Below are positions 24,560-36,100 of a stretch of DNA of 64,000 nucleotides, one piece after another. The notes beneath the pieces are model-generated. The model was not told where the DNA came from, made no database searches, and was given only the letters and a program-made list of their open reading frames with translations. The DNA is from Hyaloperonospora brassicae. Taxonomy: Eukaryota; Oomycota; Peronosporomycetes; Peronosporales; Peronosporaceae. Each line of letters opens with the position of its first letter. Within the stretch, counting starts at the first letter, position 1. Made by a program: the position numbers and the translations under genes. Location: assembly GCA_947650285.1 (NCBI GenBank), contig CANTFL010001116.1:1-64000 (forward strand), written 5' to 3'.

Positions 24560-26483
24560 TCATTACGTTTGGGACAGTAGGGGGGCACGCTCGAGAGAAT
24601 TGGGACACGGTGTCAATGGCCTCGCGCGGCTATCCGTCGGACGCCAGACGATCCAGCTTGAATCGTCGTCATCTGCTCGTCAAGAGGGTGGATCGTCCCT
24701 GGACGAAGCAGATTACCATGTCGAACCATCGCAAGCAATTGCGCTCCCAGCTGCTGGTCTGAAGCGTTTCTGTACGACCACTGCGTGCGTCAATTCGTTG
24801 TCCTCTTGTTTATTTTATCGACTTTTCTCTGCGGTCGAGCTCAACAACCACAACCCACGAACTTTGTGCGATTTGTCGATACAAAAGGCATAAAATCACG
24901 AGACACGACAACCCAAGTCTTCGAATTTATTGGGTTAAGTCTTTGCAAAGGATATGGGATACATATACACGTAGCTCCCCTACGCTATCTCGGGTTCAGG
25001 TCGATAGCATGTCGAGGCGTGTGCTTGCGTGTATGTGTGTGTGTATGTACTTGTTCGATCCGGTACGAGCTTTCTTCGCTACGGCAGATAGACGCGTCGG
25101 GGGCTCTTCTAGCGGAAACAATGACGAACTCGTTTAGCCAGAGACCATCCGCCGGCTCTCTCGATAGCGTCTGCGCGAGGCTGCACCCACCCACCTGACC
25201 ACCCCATTGTGCCGTCTCCACTCGGCACAGCAGTTCCATTTCCGTCCGGGATCTGATGCTGTGCGGGTGGGTGTTCAACGTCGACGCGTTTGGAGCATGA
25301 CAGCCTCCAGCCGACGAAAAATTCGCGGGGTGATGTGCAGATGGCAGGTGCCTCGTGCTGTCGAGTGAGCGTGCCTCGTCGCGTATGTAGCCACCTCCCA
25401 CCCGCTCTTCGAACAGCGAGGTCGGAATGCAGATCTCGTGCTCGTGCGAATCCCGATCGAGCCAGCGCGTCATCTACGCCCTCGTCTGCTCCGTTGCGTG
25501 TTTATGCAGACGGCTGTGCGCGTCGCGATCTTGGTGAGACGGCAGCAGCGAGCGTGAGAAACGGAGTGCTTGTCTGCCCGCTGGTAAAAAGACCGGCGGC
25601 GCCGGATCTCTCGCGCGGCGTCGCGACGGCAAAGATTCGACGACTCGATCGAAGCGGTGGTCCAAGTGGCAGCAGCATCGATGCTGCGATAGACTGCAGC
25701 GGAGCAGTGCAAACGTCCGCGTCGAAGGAGGTCTTGCTCGGTCAAGAGGACAAGAGGCACCGAAGAGCTCTTTGCGCTCTGGTCAGTTGCACTATCCCAA
25801 GTCCCTTCGGATGGCCCCTGGCCATAATCAGAGTCCTACGTGGCCCTGGTGCCGCCCGATAGTCTCTCTATATAGACGCGTGCGTGGCTTGTCTTGCATG
25901 TCATCCTACGTATACGTACGTGTCCGTGCAAGTCGCAGCGGAACGAACGGCGGCACGTCAGCCGGACACGCTCGTTCCACTCTCGAGCCCACCAGCTGCA
26001 GGTGCGTCTTGCAGATCAGCAGCAGCAGCAGTAAAGGGCCAAACCGACTCAAGGCGGCAGTCATAGCAGCAGCAGCTGCTGGGACGAGCGAACGCGACCC
26101 AATGACTCGACGCCCCGTGTAAACAAACCGCAAGAGCACCGACCATCCCGACTGACCGTTCTTCGTGTGCGAGCCGCAGCTCTGTCCGACCCAGCTGGTC
26201 GCTCGAGGTTATGGCTAGGAGGGCTCAAAAGCTGAGCGATCTCGCCTATCTGCCCCACGATCCCGGCACCTCTGTCTCTCTTGCTCGCTCGCTCGCTCAC
26301 TCGCGACGACGGAGGAGGAGGAGGAGGAGAAAGAGGCACATCCGCCCATAGACCTGTACCTTCGAGCAGAGCAGCGCTCGCATCGGGAACACGGACCGTC
26401 CGATCTTTATAACAAAACCACCACAGCCGTCGCCGGCAGACCCCAATGCCGTGTCGTGTGTCTTCTTCTCGCGAGTTTGAGCA
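24560..26483. other. intergenic sequence upstream of the zinc-repeat gene
   Basis: Contains a (GT)n tract (about 25031-25048), GCTC repeats (about 26284-26300) and a (GGA)n run (about 26312-26330). A frame at 24785-25198 starts with a secretion-signal-like stretch, but from GTG rather than ATG. No supported gene. Confidence 0.4.
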
Positions 26484-26499
26484 GCTCACTTTCCATTTT
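26484..26499 (+). promoter_or_regulatory. oomycete core promoter (Inr plus FPR)
   Basis: GCTCACTTTCCATTTT matches the oomycete consensus GCTCATTYYNCAWTTT at all but one position. It predicts a transcription start near 26487, about 107 nt before the ATG at 26594. It lies downstream of an upstream in-frame start at 26456, which argues against that start. Confidence 0.6.
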
Positions 26500-26593
26500 G
26501 CCACTGCCTCAGCACACACTCACACACACTGTGTGCCTCCTCCTCTTCGTCCAAAGCTCTCCACGTGCCCCCCCCCACCCCCTTCGCCCCCTC

Positions 26594-27331
26594 ATGCCGA
26601 CGCCAAGCAGTCGTCGCAATGCCAACCGCGCGCGGTGTCAGTTTGCCGGCTGCGAAAAGTTCGCCCAAACCCGTGGCCTCTGCAAGGCGCACGGCGGCGG
26701 CTCGCGCTGCCGCGACCCCCAGTGCAACAAACTCGCGCAGAGTCGCGGGCTGTGCATTGCACACGGCGGCGGCCGGCGCTGCCAAGCCGACAACTGCAGC
26801 AAATTGGCGCAGTCGAAAGGCTTTTGCATCTCGCACGGCGGCGGCCGCCGGTGCACGATCCCGAGCTGTGAAAAGTTCTCGCAGGTCAAAGGCCGCTGCA
26901 AGTCGCACTCGAAGCTCGTGGTCGGCCATCCTGCAGCGGCGGCCTTTCCGTCGTTTCCAGGCGTCGTGACCCCGCCCAGCTCCACGAGCTCGGCCGCGAT
27001 CTCGCCCACGAGCACGAAGCTGTCGATCGACTTCCTGCTCTCGCGCAGCGCGTCGATTGGGGACAAGGCGCCGGTCCAGCCGCACGTGCACGGAGGTGTG
27101 CCGGCGCTGCGTTCCGTGCCGCACGTTATTGCGCGGCCGTTCGTGTGTTCGACGGCGGGACGAGGCGGCACAGCTCGATACGACACGGACGTGCTGGCCA
27201 CGCAGCGGTCCTTACTCTCGTTTCTTACGCCCTACCGGACGAGTCTGTCGTACGCGGCCCCGCAACATCATCAGTATGGCAAGTTCCAGTTCCACGGTCC
27301 CGAGACTACCGTTGCGCCGATGTTTCGCTAG
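26594..27331 (+). CDS. tandem C-x4-C-x9-C-x2-H zinc-repeat protein ('WRKY19-like')
   Basis: Predicted 245 aa, no intron needed. Residues 15-105 hold four tandem units, each C-x4-C-x9-C-x2-H with a 24-residue period, joined by the linker GGG-(S/R)-RC. Metal ligands per unit fall at 15/20/30/33, 39/44/54/57, 63/68/78/81 and 87/92/102/105. This repeat is abundant in oomycete proteins often named WRKY transcription factor 19-like. The ligands suggest zinc binding and a nuclear role, but no target is known from sequence. The remainder is Ser/Pro/Ala-rich and probably disordered. The start at 26594 is preferred over 26456 because the core promoter lies between them. Its family is clear; its function is inferred. 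Confidence 0.85.
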   Translation: MPTPSSRRNANRARCQFAGCEKFAQTRGLCKAHGGGSRCRDPQCNKLAQSRGLCIAHGGGRRCQADNCSKLAQSKGFCISHGGGRRCTIPSCEKFSQVKGRCKSHSKLVVGHPAAAAFPSFPGVVTPPSSTSSAAISPTSTKLSIDFLLSRSASIGDKAPVQPHVHGGVPALRSVPHVIARPFVCSTAGRGGTARYDTDVLATQRSLLSFLTPYRTSLSYAAPQHHQYGKFQFHGPETTVAPMFR

Positions 27332-27336
27332 AGTAG

Positions 27337-27382
27337 CGGCAGCAGCAGCAGCAGCAGCAATAGCAGTAGCAGTAGCAGTAAG
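27337..27382 (+). repeat. AGC/AGT trinucleotide microsatellite
   Basis: GCAGCAGC units followed by AGTAGC units just after the zinc-repeat stop codon, in the presumed 3' untranslated region. Confidence 0.7.
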
Positions 27383-27595
27383 TGAGTGAGTCAAACAGTC
27401 GCTGTTTGTGAGTCGCGGGCGAGGGAATTGGGTGTCGAGAGAGTGCAAAGCGGGCGGTGGAAGGGTAGCAAGCGCTCAATATTTAACTCGGAGAGATGTG
27501 CAGTACTTCCTTCGCTATGTGTGTTGTGGGCATGTGTATGTGGTGGACATGTGCTGTTCTTCCTATTGACTGTGTGTTTCCGACGACCGCCGCCT

Positions 27596-28145
27596 CCTTT
27601 TCTAGGAGACGAGAGACGACTGCCTGAAGACGAATGGCAAGCGAAAGGGACATGTCCCATGATGGAGCCGTACAGACGACGTGTAGATGGCACAATAGCG
27701 TGCGCACAAAGCGTAGGCACATCGACACTCGTCCACTGTCTTCGCAAAGGAGTTTGGCCTTGTCGGGTACACATTGTTTATGGCGAGCGATTGTTGCATG
27801 CATTCGGCTCGACGGTGTCCGATGCTTCGTGACGAAGGCGTATTCTCTAGACCGTGCAAGACCTTGAGTGTTTACTTGACTACATAGCGATGAAAGTAGT
27901 AGCCGCTAGATGCTTCGCTAGATGGGACTCTCGACCGCAAGAAGAGATCGCGTTCATGTTCAGACCTTACGCGTAGGAAGATGCCGTCTGTCATGTGGAC
28001 TACGCGGAAGGTATGACCGATGCAAAGGCAGCTCTCGTTGCTGCGGCAAACTGGAAAACGAACCAGAGACTATGTGGGATACATGGGCGCGGATACCACA
28101 ATCTTTATGTACGTCGTCAGCTGGGAGCGAAGCTGCGTATGTAAT
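27596..28145 (+). pseudogene. decayed coding sequence, unknown family
   Basis: A single plus-strand frame stays protein-like for about 180 codons but is interrupted by stops. Segments include 'MEPYRRRVDGTIACAQSVGT' (27662-27721), 'VWPCRVHIVYGERLLHAF' (about 27752-27805), 'VVAARCFARWDSRPQEEI' (about 27896-27950) and 'TDAKAALVAAANWKTNQRL' (about 28018-28074). Stops fall near 27830, 27848 and 27974, and a TAATGA pair ends it near 28141. Continuity across the stops in one frame suggests a young pseudogene. I do not recognise the family; chance coding-like composition is the alternative. Confidence 0.3.
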
Positions 28146-29751
28146 GACAACGCGCTTCCTGCGCACGCGCTGCGGCTGAGCGCAAGCTGCTGGCCCTACC
28201 GTCACTTTATCTTGTTCGGAGCACCGTAGCGGATCGTAAGGACAGTCTTGTGACGATGCCTACGGGTCGGCCAGGCTATAAACGACGGACCTGCTCCGTA
28301 GAGGCAGCACCAGCAAAGAGAATCTTCCAGAAACGCCGGGGGCCGTACCATCGATAACACTGTCGCCACGCAGCTCTGGACGGGCTGTTGCGTATTGGAA
28401 AAGACGGTCGTACGAACTAATGCGTACCGCTTGGAACGGTGCACGTCCGCCGTTCACAGTGCTTGAGTTCGACGACTGACCGGCCAACGGTCGGTAGGAC
28501 GGACCGTAATCGATCGATCGGCCGCCAACTCACCCTCTTCCTGCTCGTCCTTCCTCTATTTCCGACCGGATATACATTGCCTCGAACACGTCTGCACCAC
28601 GTTCATCGCACGCCGTACACCTTCACGACAGCGCTTTTCCGGTTCTGCTTGTGCTGTCGGTGCAACGTACACCCACATGTAAATGCCTGCAACAATTGAT
28701 GTTGGCCGACATGCAAAGCGACAGGAGCATGTTTCGTTGCTGCACTGGAGTGATGGGCACAAATCGACTGCCCGTTCAGACAGCACACGGCGCTGTTACG
28801 GCGGTCGAATCGGGTGGTGGGACACGAGATGCGGACCACAATGGCACGATGGCAGCTGTCGCTGCTGCTCACTTTCTGCCCTGTTGCGTCTATCGTGACG
28901 CAATGAACGCTCTTGCACGTTGTCGAGCGACTCACGGGCGAGAGGTCCGTGAAAAGAGACGGCCCCATCTCTCGGTACAGGAACTGGTCGGCCATAACCA
29001 GCTCTTTCCCAAGCGCTCCGACTTGAGCTGCATGAACGGGTTGGCTGTGAGGTATCAACCGTCCGTGTCTTCTGGCGTTGCCCCGCTCACAAAGGCGTGT
29101 CGAGCGAGGAGACTGCTCCGCAGGTGATAGATACGTTGGCGACCGGCCAAAGGAACTCCAAGCGCAGAGCTTGTACTTAATGGCACCCAAAATAAAAGAA
29201 GCGCTTTACCGGGCACGGGATCGGCGACTGCATGTTCTTGTCGTCCGAAGCCATCAGTTGATGCGTGCGGTGTCGAACGTCGTGTCGAGTTGCAGCTGCT
29301 GTCCGTGTGTGCACTTTGCTCGACTCGAAGCGTTACGTCCAATATATCGAGCGTTTCTGCCTTGCACTGTGCACTGCAAATGCCTTCCTGCGCAGTCTCG
29401 TGCACGACCACGTCAGTACCGTTGCTCCTTTCGTCCTCGCCACTGTGAACCAACCATACGAGAACAGCTACAGCTCGTTTCGCATCTCACCTCGCATCGA
29501 CGCGATGATCCCGAATCGCCGCACGCGGGACTCTTCGCTTCAACTGTCTTCATACTAGGCGCAAGGCATATCTTTGTCAAGTCCTTCAGGACGACGCAAC
29601 GTCGATAGATCTTGATCCGTTTCGTCTCGTCTCGGGGGGCTAGAAGGAGGAGGGGGAGGACGACGTCCAGTACAAAGCTGGATCTGTCCCGAGACCCCGA
29701 GTCAGCGTAGTCAGTAGAGCATTATCGCATTCGTGTTCTACTCGGTCTCAC
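28146..29751. other. intergenic sequence before the Myb gene
   Basis: Overlapping frames on both strands (28603-29190 -, 28651-29127 +, 29078-29608 +) cancel each other and show no known domain. A (GGA)-rich stretch lies at about 29645-29665. Confidence 0.4.
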
Positions 29752-30918
29752 ATGGCTTTGCCGACCGATCTCGGCTTACCACCACCGGTTCCTCCTCTTG
29801 TCGTGGCACTGCCGACCCACATGCGCTCGACAGCTTACTCGAGCCCGTGTTGGAACGAAGACGTTCCAAACAGCATCGACGCTGCCTTTGAGCTCCCTGA
29901 CTGCACCTTTCCCACCTGCTCAACCGTTGACGCTCTCCCCTACCTCTCCGAGTCGCGAGGTCTCATCTCACCAGTCTCTTACCCGCTGTCTTCCGGCTAC
30001 GCTTCCGCAGTAACGTCCTGCGACCCTACAAGATCATCTTCAGCCCAGCGCTTTCAACCGCAACGTGCGTCGCTTCCAGCGCCGCTGAACACAGTTCCGG
30101 TGATCCGTCAAACACGCAAAGCGTCTCGAACGGCACCTGCTATCTCCTCCTTCCAGTCGGCAAACATGTCACCAGTGACGACGCCGTTCGTTTCGCTCGC
30201 AAAGATGCGATCGGGTGGCGCCAAGTTGTGTGTCCGGCCGGACCACAGAGCCTCTGCGAGCTACGGGTCCTTGTCGCCGTCCAACGTGCAAGTTGGGCGC
30301 TGGACCAAGCGGGAACACGACATGTTCCTCGAAGGTCTCGAGCGCTTTGGTCGGTCGTGGAAAAAGATCGCGAGTCTTGTGCACACGCGGACACTCGTGC
30401 AGATACGCACTCACGCACAAAAGTATCTCCAGAAACAGTCCCGCGCTCGCTCGAAGGCCACTGTTAACGACGTAGGCGCTGGTGCTTCGTCTTCTTCGTT
30501 CACGATAAAGTCTCAGCTACCTCTGACCTCGACATCAACAAAGGATCGAAACCCGACGCCATCACTCGACTCGGCCTTCCAGTTCAAGAACGCACACGGA
30601 CTGGACCAGCTCTCGCAGGAGGAAACAGTCACCATCCCAGCGTTCGTCGACGAGTACTACACAAGTCCCACTGCCACCGAAGATGAGCTGCTGAGATCGT
30701 TACCTACTTGCGAAGAGTGGGTGTCTCGGTATTTGCAATGCACGGCATCCGTCAGCGGTTCCGAACCATGTCACCCTTTGGATATCTATGCACCTGCGGG
30801 CTCGGGAACATACCCTACTTCGACAGCTCTGGCTACATCAACGTGGCGTCCTGTAGTATATACCATCCCGTTCGAGTCGCTAGCAGTTCCGAATAGCACG
30901 TTCGCCTCCTCGGTATAA
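29752..30918 (+). CDS. SHAQKYF-class Myb-like protein
   Basis: Predicted 388 aa in one exon from ATG. A single Myb/SANT repeat lies at about residues 181-235: 'GRWTKREHDMFLEGLERFG', spaced tryptophans (W...W), and the class signature 'IRTHAQKYLQK', where SHAQKYF reads THAQKYL. In plants and oomycetes this single-repeat class binds DNA in the nucleus and controls transcription; in Phytophthora relatives are linked to sporulation, but no target is shown here. The N-terminal 180 residues are Ser/Pro/Thr-rich. A short acidic stretch around residues 300-325 ('ATEDELLRSLPTCEEWVSRY') could be an interaction or activation segment (inference). Start choice is secure because no longer in-frame ATG precedes it closely. 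Confidence 0.85.
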   Translation: MALPTDLGLPPPVPPLVVALPTHMRSTAYSSPCWNEDVPNSIDAAFELPDCTFPTCSTVDALPYLSESRGLISPVSYPLSSGYASAVTSCDPTRSSSAQRFQPQRASLPAPLNTVPVIRQTRKASRTAPAISSFQSANMSPVTTPFVSLAKMRSGGAKLCVRPDHRASASYGSLSPSNVQVGRWTKREHDMFLEGLERFGRSWKKIASLVHTRTLVQIRTHAQKYLQKQSRARSKATVNDVGAGASSSSFTIKSQLPLTSTSTKDRNPTPSLDSAFQFKNAHGLDQLSQEETVTIPAFVDEYYTSPTATEDELLRSLPTCEEWVSRYLQCTASVSGSEPCHPLDIYAPAGSGTYPTSTALATSTWRPVVYTIPFESLAVPNSTFASSV

Positions 30919-32771
30919 ACGGTGTACAACTACTGCAGTTCAACGAGTCATCCAGGAGACGGATGAACCTATTGGCCGTGACTGTCGACAAAACCGCAAC
31001 ACAGGTGGGAGAGCCTCCCGACTTTGCCAGTTGAGAGCCATTGGCACATGAAAGCGATGCGTTTCAAGCAGTCGTATGACTTCCGTACTGCATAAGAGAC
31101 GCCGATATTGCGTCGTTGAATTCTTGCGCGACTCAATATTGCTGGCTGTACACGTGCAGTCGCGTATGAAGACACACACATTTTCGTTTCTTGGCCGTTG
31201 TTGACAATCGCTGGTGGGACTGGCGACCAAGCAGCCGCAACTTCTTACAGCAGGGCGGACGAGTGCATCAAATACTGTACTGGTGCTAGCTAGTTGATAA
31301 TCGGATGCACTTCCACCTGAGCAGCAAATTGTTCGTGCCGAAGAGACGAGAGTGATACCAATGCGCTGCAGAGTGCTCGTACAACTGCGACTGACAGCGT
31401 GTTGTCGTTTGCTTTGTAGACAGCACGTTCACGTCTATTGTCACCAGTCCATTTGGCGTCGCAAATGGTCATGACTAGACGAGGCGCACGAACCCAATGT
31501 AGAAGAGAAGTGCACTGTCGAGTTTGAACAGCGACGTTAGCAGACAATCAGCTTCAATCGCTTTGACGACAAGCAAGCAAAGAATGTCATCAAGTGACTA
31601 GTACAGCACTTCTTACGTGTGTGGAGAGATGGAAGTCACCAGTAAGATCACATACATTCCCCATTCCTTCGCCTAGCGGGATCTGCCATGCTTACATATC
31701 TTCAAGTCCCGACGAAGTGAAGAGGTCCTCGAATATGCCATCACTGAGTCGACAAACCCGGTGTTGTATTCGCGTGAACCTGGGCAGCCGCCTGGCTGCA
31801 CTTTGTCGTCCAAGATGGAAGTGCCTGAGCTTATCAAGGTAGAACAGAAGCTTTGTATTGCAGCCACCTCCTGTCGTTGTCGACGTCAAGTTTTTGCTAC
31901 CACTTCACTTACTGCGTCCATTCATCGTGCGATCCATAAGATATGAGGTACTCATGTCACGAGATCCGTCAGCAAGCGCGAGTCAAGACAGCGAACTTGC
32001 AGGCTTTACCCACTAGTACATAGCTTTTCATACCTTCTTATCAATTTCCTGCTACAATACAATACCGCCTTCTGCTTTGCACTCGTACCGCGACGTGGTA
32101 ATCTCGGATCTACGTTATAGGACAATATCTTGAAACGCCGCACCTCTTCGAGATTGCCATATCTTCGTCTCAATCGTCCAGCACAGTGTGTTTTAGTGAA
32201 TAGCTCCTACTGCGTCTATGTTTAGATCTTGTGCAGCAATGATCCGAGACACATTGTCAGTGCGTGATGCCACTACGAACTATATGGCAAGAAACACACG
32301 AGATCGCGCAATCGCAACCACATCGAACGCTGTATCAGCGTATGATCGATCAATAAGTTCAACTTATGAGCAGACTCATCTCACGCGCACGGCGATATAA
32401 GGACAACGACAGCTGAGTGCTCCAAAATTTGTGATAACATGGAGGAACGTAGTAAACAAGACCGACGAGTCGCTTATGCATTTCAAAACTTTGCTTGCTA
32501 TGTCACGCGTCGCGGACAAGCTTTCGTTGTTTCGTTGATAGCGTCCCAAACCTTTGCGTACCGCGCTACGCCTCGCGTATAAGCTTTCGCTGGTCCCCTT
32601 GAGAGTCATCACGTAGCAACACTTCCCAAAACTCATAGTATACACGCGTTACCTGCAACGGGCATTCGTCTTATGACCGCTATCTTTTTTTCTCACTCGT
32701 CCATGTCAAAGTACATTCTGTAGCACGAAAAGTCGCTCGATCACCGCTAAGGACCTCGACCCATTAATTTC
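30919..32771. other. intergenic, no gene seen
   Basis: Short frames on both strands only, none with a recognisable domain. Confidence 0.5.
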
Positions 32772-32772
32772 A

Positions 32773-32788
32773 TCACTCCCGCATTTGC
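32773..32788 (+). promoter_or_regulatory. oomycete core promoter (Inr plus FPR)
   Basis: TCACTCC fits the initiator YCAYTYY and is followed two bases later by CATTTGC, close to the flanking element CAWTTTN. Predicted transcription start is about 43 nt before the ATG at 32816. Confidence 0.45.
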
Positions 32789-32815
32789 ACTGGAAGGAGC
32801 AAACTTTTGGTGACA

Positions 32816-33178
32816 ATGGGCAACCAACACGCGAAAAGTATGTGCGATGCCACTCACTCCAGTTGCGATAGCTTCGTGCGCTTGAATGTCACTGTGATGG
32901 AAAAGTCACGAATCCGAGTCGCGGTGCTGTCGAATCATGATGCGTTTCACTTGAGCTTTCCTTCTGTGCGTGGAGGAGTTACGGCCAAGAAATTCGCAGC
33001 AACCGCAGAGTTTCAAGCTGGACGGCAAACTTGGTATATCGCTGAAGTCCGTTTTGTGTCCAACGCACCTGATGAGACTTTGATACGTTCGTCATCAGGC
33101 GCGTCAAGGTGCAACTGGCTCCAATGCAAACGACTGCCGTGCTGTTGTCGCTGCGGTTTGTCAGGAATCACGTTGTAA
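32816..33178 (+). CDS. small protein of unknown function
   Basis: Predicted 120 aa from ATG (MGNQHAKS...). The second-residue glycine followed by N-Q gives a weak N-myristoylation-like start. The middle is a plausible folded stretch ('LNVTVMEKSRIRVAVLSNHD'), and the tail is Cys-rich ('LQCKRLPCCCRCGLSG'). Codon use looks coding, and a good core promoter lies just upstream. The last 11 bases overlap the 3' end of the large chromatin gene on the other strand. I do not recognise a family. It could be a first exon of a longer gene, since TTGTAAGC at the stop resembles a splice donor. Confidence 0.45.
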   Translation: MGNQHAKSMCDATHSSCDSFVRLNVTVMEKSRIRVAVLSNHDAFHLSFPSVRGGVTAKKFAATAEFQAGRQTWYIAEVRFVSNAPDETLIRSSSGASRCNWLQCKRLPCCCRCGLSGITL

Positions 33179-36100
33179 GCTTCTTGAGGGGACAACGCGG
33201 ACAGTACCAGTCGCCCGGTGGGACGACTGAAAGAGGGGGCTGCAGGCAGAAGGCGTGATATGCTGCATCGCAACTATCACACAACAACATACTCTCCTGC
33301 GCATTCATCTGGCCGCACTGCCTGCACAATTCCTCCGAGGCAAGGTGTGACACAGGGGTGTTAGGCAGCACATCCGTGACCCACTGCTCGAAGAGTCGAT
33401 TGAAGATTGCTGTACATCACAACACCGGACAATTAGTTCGAACACGAGCCACAAAGATACGCAGGACATGACACTTACACCGCAGTCGATTTGCACACCT
33501 TGAGATGTCGGCATCCAGTCGATTGAACGTGAAGCAGTTCTCCCAAACAAGGTCCACGTCTCGTACAAGCCTTTCGAAACGCTGGTCATAAGACCCACAG
33601 CTTAGCCTTGTCTTGATGGTTCCCAAATCCATCGGATGCTTGATCACGTCTGCGTACCCAGGTACCAGTTTCAAATTCACCGGTGCCGAAAATGCTACTG
33701 CTAACTCGTTTTTCAACACGACGCCCATGATATGCTCCAAGCGTGACCGCAGCGTTACATCCTGTGCGCTTCCAATAGGGAAAGAATGTCGTGGAGTCTT
33801 CATTTGGAAACAGCGGAGCTCAACGTACTGTGTCTCTAGTGGTTTTGCGACGGGAGCGACAACAATTGCTGAGCCCTGTGCTCTCCGTTTCCGGCAAGGA
33901 ACAGAGCGCTGGCCTACCATCTTCGTCGGGTGTGTGCCTGGATGCTTTCTCTTTGGTAGAGCTTGACGCCCGATCCCACTTTGCGATTGACCAGATACAG
34001 ACGTCGTCTGGATGTGACCCGCCGAGGTTGCTGTGATCCATTGCTCAACTTGGTCAACTGCGAGCGACGTGATTGCAGCAACCTCGTTTCTAGCCTTTCG
34101 ATATGCGTACGTTGTCAAAGACCGTTCTCGCTGCGCTTCCAGAATATTGTGAATCATTTTGTTAGCCAAGCGAATGATACCGGCTGTCAAGTGGCTCAAA
34201 AATGGCAGCTTCGACGGATCCGATACAGGCTCTGCAGATTTTGCTTTCTCACTAACTATTGCTGTCTTCTGGGGTGAGCCTGGCCGATTGGAATTCACAC
34301 TTGACGAGTTTCGATGCTTGCGCTTGCCTCCGCGTTTCATACGTCCGTAAGAAATCGCATCGTCTAAGGAGTACAGGCGCATCGCAGCCGATGCAATCGT
34401 TGCTGTGGCAATCGCGTTTTTTGCTGATGGGAGTGGAGATGTCTTCCAACACGGATCGAGCCATTCTGGATCAATGTTGGCTTCCAAATAAACCACAGCT
34501 TCCATCAGTGTCGCTGATAAGTCACACGCGTACACCATCTCTGCCCATGCAGCACGGACAGGGCGTCCCCAACGGCCTGAACGGAAAGCGTCGCGTGGAA
34601 TTGCTGATTCCATAGTGAGCAGCTGAGCCCGGAGTAACTGCAGGGAGCGGGGAAGATCTTTCTTCTGTGGACGTATCGTTGCACCAAAATCTTCCAGCAA
34701 CTCGGTTGCTAGCTCCCCAATTTCTCCATCGGTTGCATCCCCTGTCCCAGCTTCGCCGCCGCTCGCTAAGCCTCCCTTGTTGTTGGCTTTACCGAGTTCG
34801 GGATCGTACATATCCGCGATGTTGGTAATTTTGCGAGGTACTCGAGAAGATCTCCTAGAAACACCGCTCTCTTCCGTTGCACTGGGTTCTTTTCCACCGG
34901 GTTGATCACAAGGCATTGTTGTTGTGGCCTGGTGAGGAAGCTCTACATTGGAGACTTCTTGCTCTGACTGGGGCATGGCGGTGGCAGGAGCCGTTGTCCT
35001 GACATCTCCAGCCGCACAGCTCACCTCCGCAGGGGTGGCAGAGGCAGAAGCTGGTCCAGAGCTTGAATTGACTTCTGCTGGGGCGTCTTGTAAGGCGCTT
35101 GATGCCGCCTGCAACCGTTCTAACTGCGCTTCACGGTCGTGCTGTCTATCAGCATCGCTTCGTTCCCCCTCCACGTCTGATTGTAGTGGTGTCGTTGTTT
35201 GTGAGAGCGACGGAGACTCTGGCTCCGTATCGACATCCGCGATTGCTCTATCGTCAGTTGTACCGACTGTGGTCCCATCCAACACGTCGGCACTTGCAGC
35301 AATCTCGAAGTCGGAATCTCCACGATAGATTGTTTCATTCGTATCGTAGTAATTCACCTGTGATACGTCCCGTCCATTAGGTAGCAATCGCGGATCGTTT
35401 CCTGTAACAAAGCTCACAAATTCACCCGTGGAATTGTTGGTTTGGTATGAGTTAGAAGCTTCAGATGATGGCTGCACAGCCGGCGGATAGCCCATCGCAG
35501 ATGAGGCGTTCGGCAGCGAAGGCATGGAATCCATCGGCATCTGCATGTTTCCATTGTCGTTCATACTCAAAACGTTTGGCGTCGATTCCAGTGGGTACAG
35601 CTGGAGAACTGTCGTGTCAGATACACCTTGCCAGCGTACTTCCGTGCTTTGCCCATTTTGAGCACTAGTCGTTCCGACGTTGTATATGTCCGGCAGCACT
35701 TCGTAGCTCGAAGCGCCCGTAGATGCAGCTGGAAAGGATTGCACGGGCATGTCACCAATCAAACCTGGCGCAGTATCGGTCAATGACATGTTATTGTACT
35801 GCGAGGGCGGATTCCCCATGGGTTGACCTGAAGGTACTGATGAAAAAGGATACGAATTCATATTGCCGCTCATGCCAGGAAACTGTCCAGGAGTCGTGCT
35901 CTGGTAATTTTCGCTGGAATTCACGGAGTCGACACCCGGAGCGATTGATCCGCCTTGTGCTTGTGCATTATCATACAATCCGTTGCTGTTGATGCTCCTC
36001 GCTTGCATCTGCTGATCGAAAGCATTCGGCTGTTGTAATTGCTGATTCACTGCAGGGGAAACTTGATGAGGAGGTCCTGATGTGCCCATAATTGGTGGAC

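Noticed and set aside
24785..25198. Frame starting with a secretion-signal-like stretch, a possible secreted effector
   Set aside because: It begins at GTG with no ATG in reach, has no RxLR or CRN motif, ends in a GT-repeat region, and overlaps other frames.
26486..27124. 212-codon minus-strand frame opposite the zinc-repeat gene
   Set aside because: Its periodic Ala/Arg sequence is the complement of the zinc units; no independent domain or promoter.
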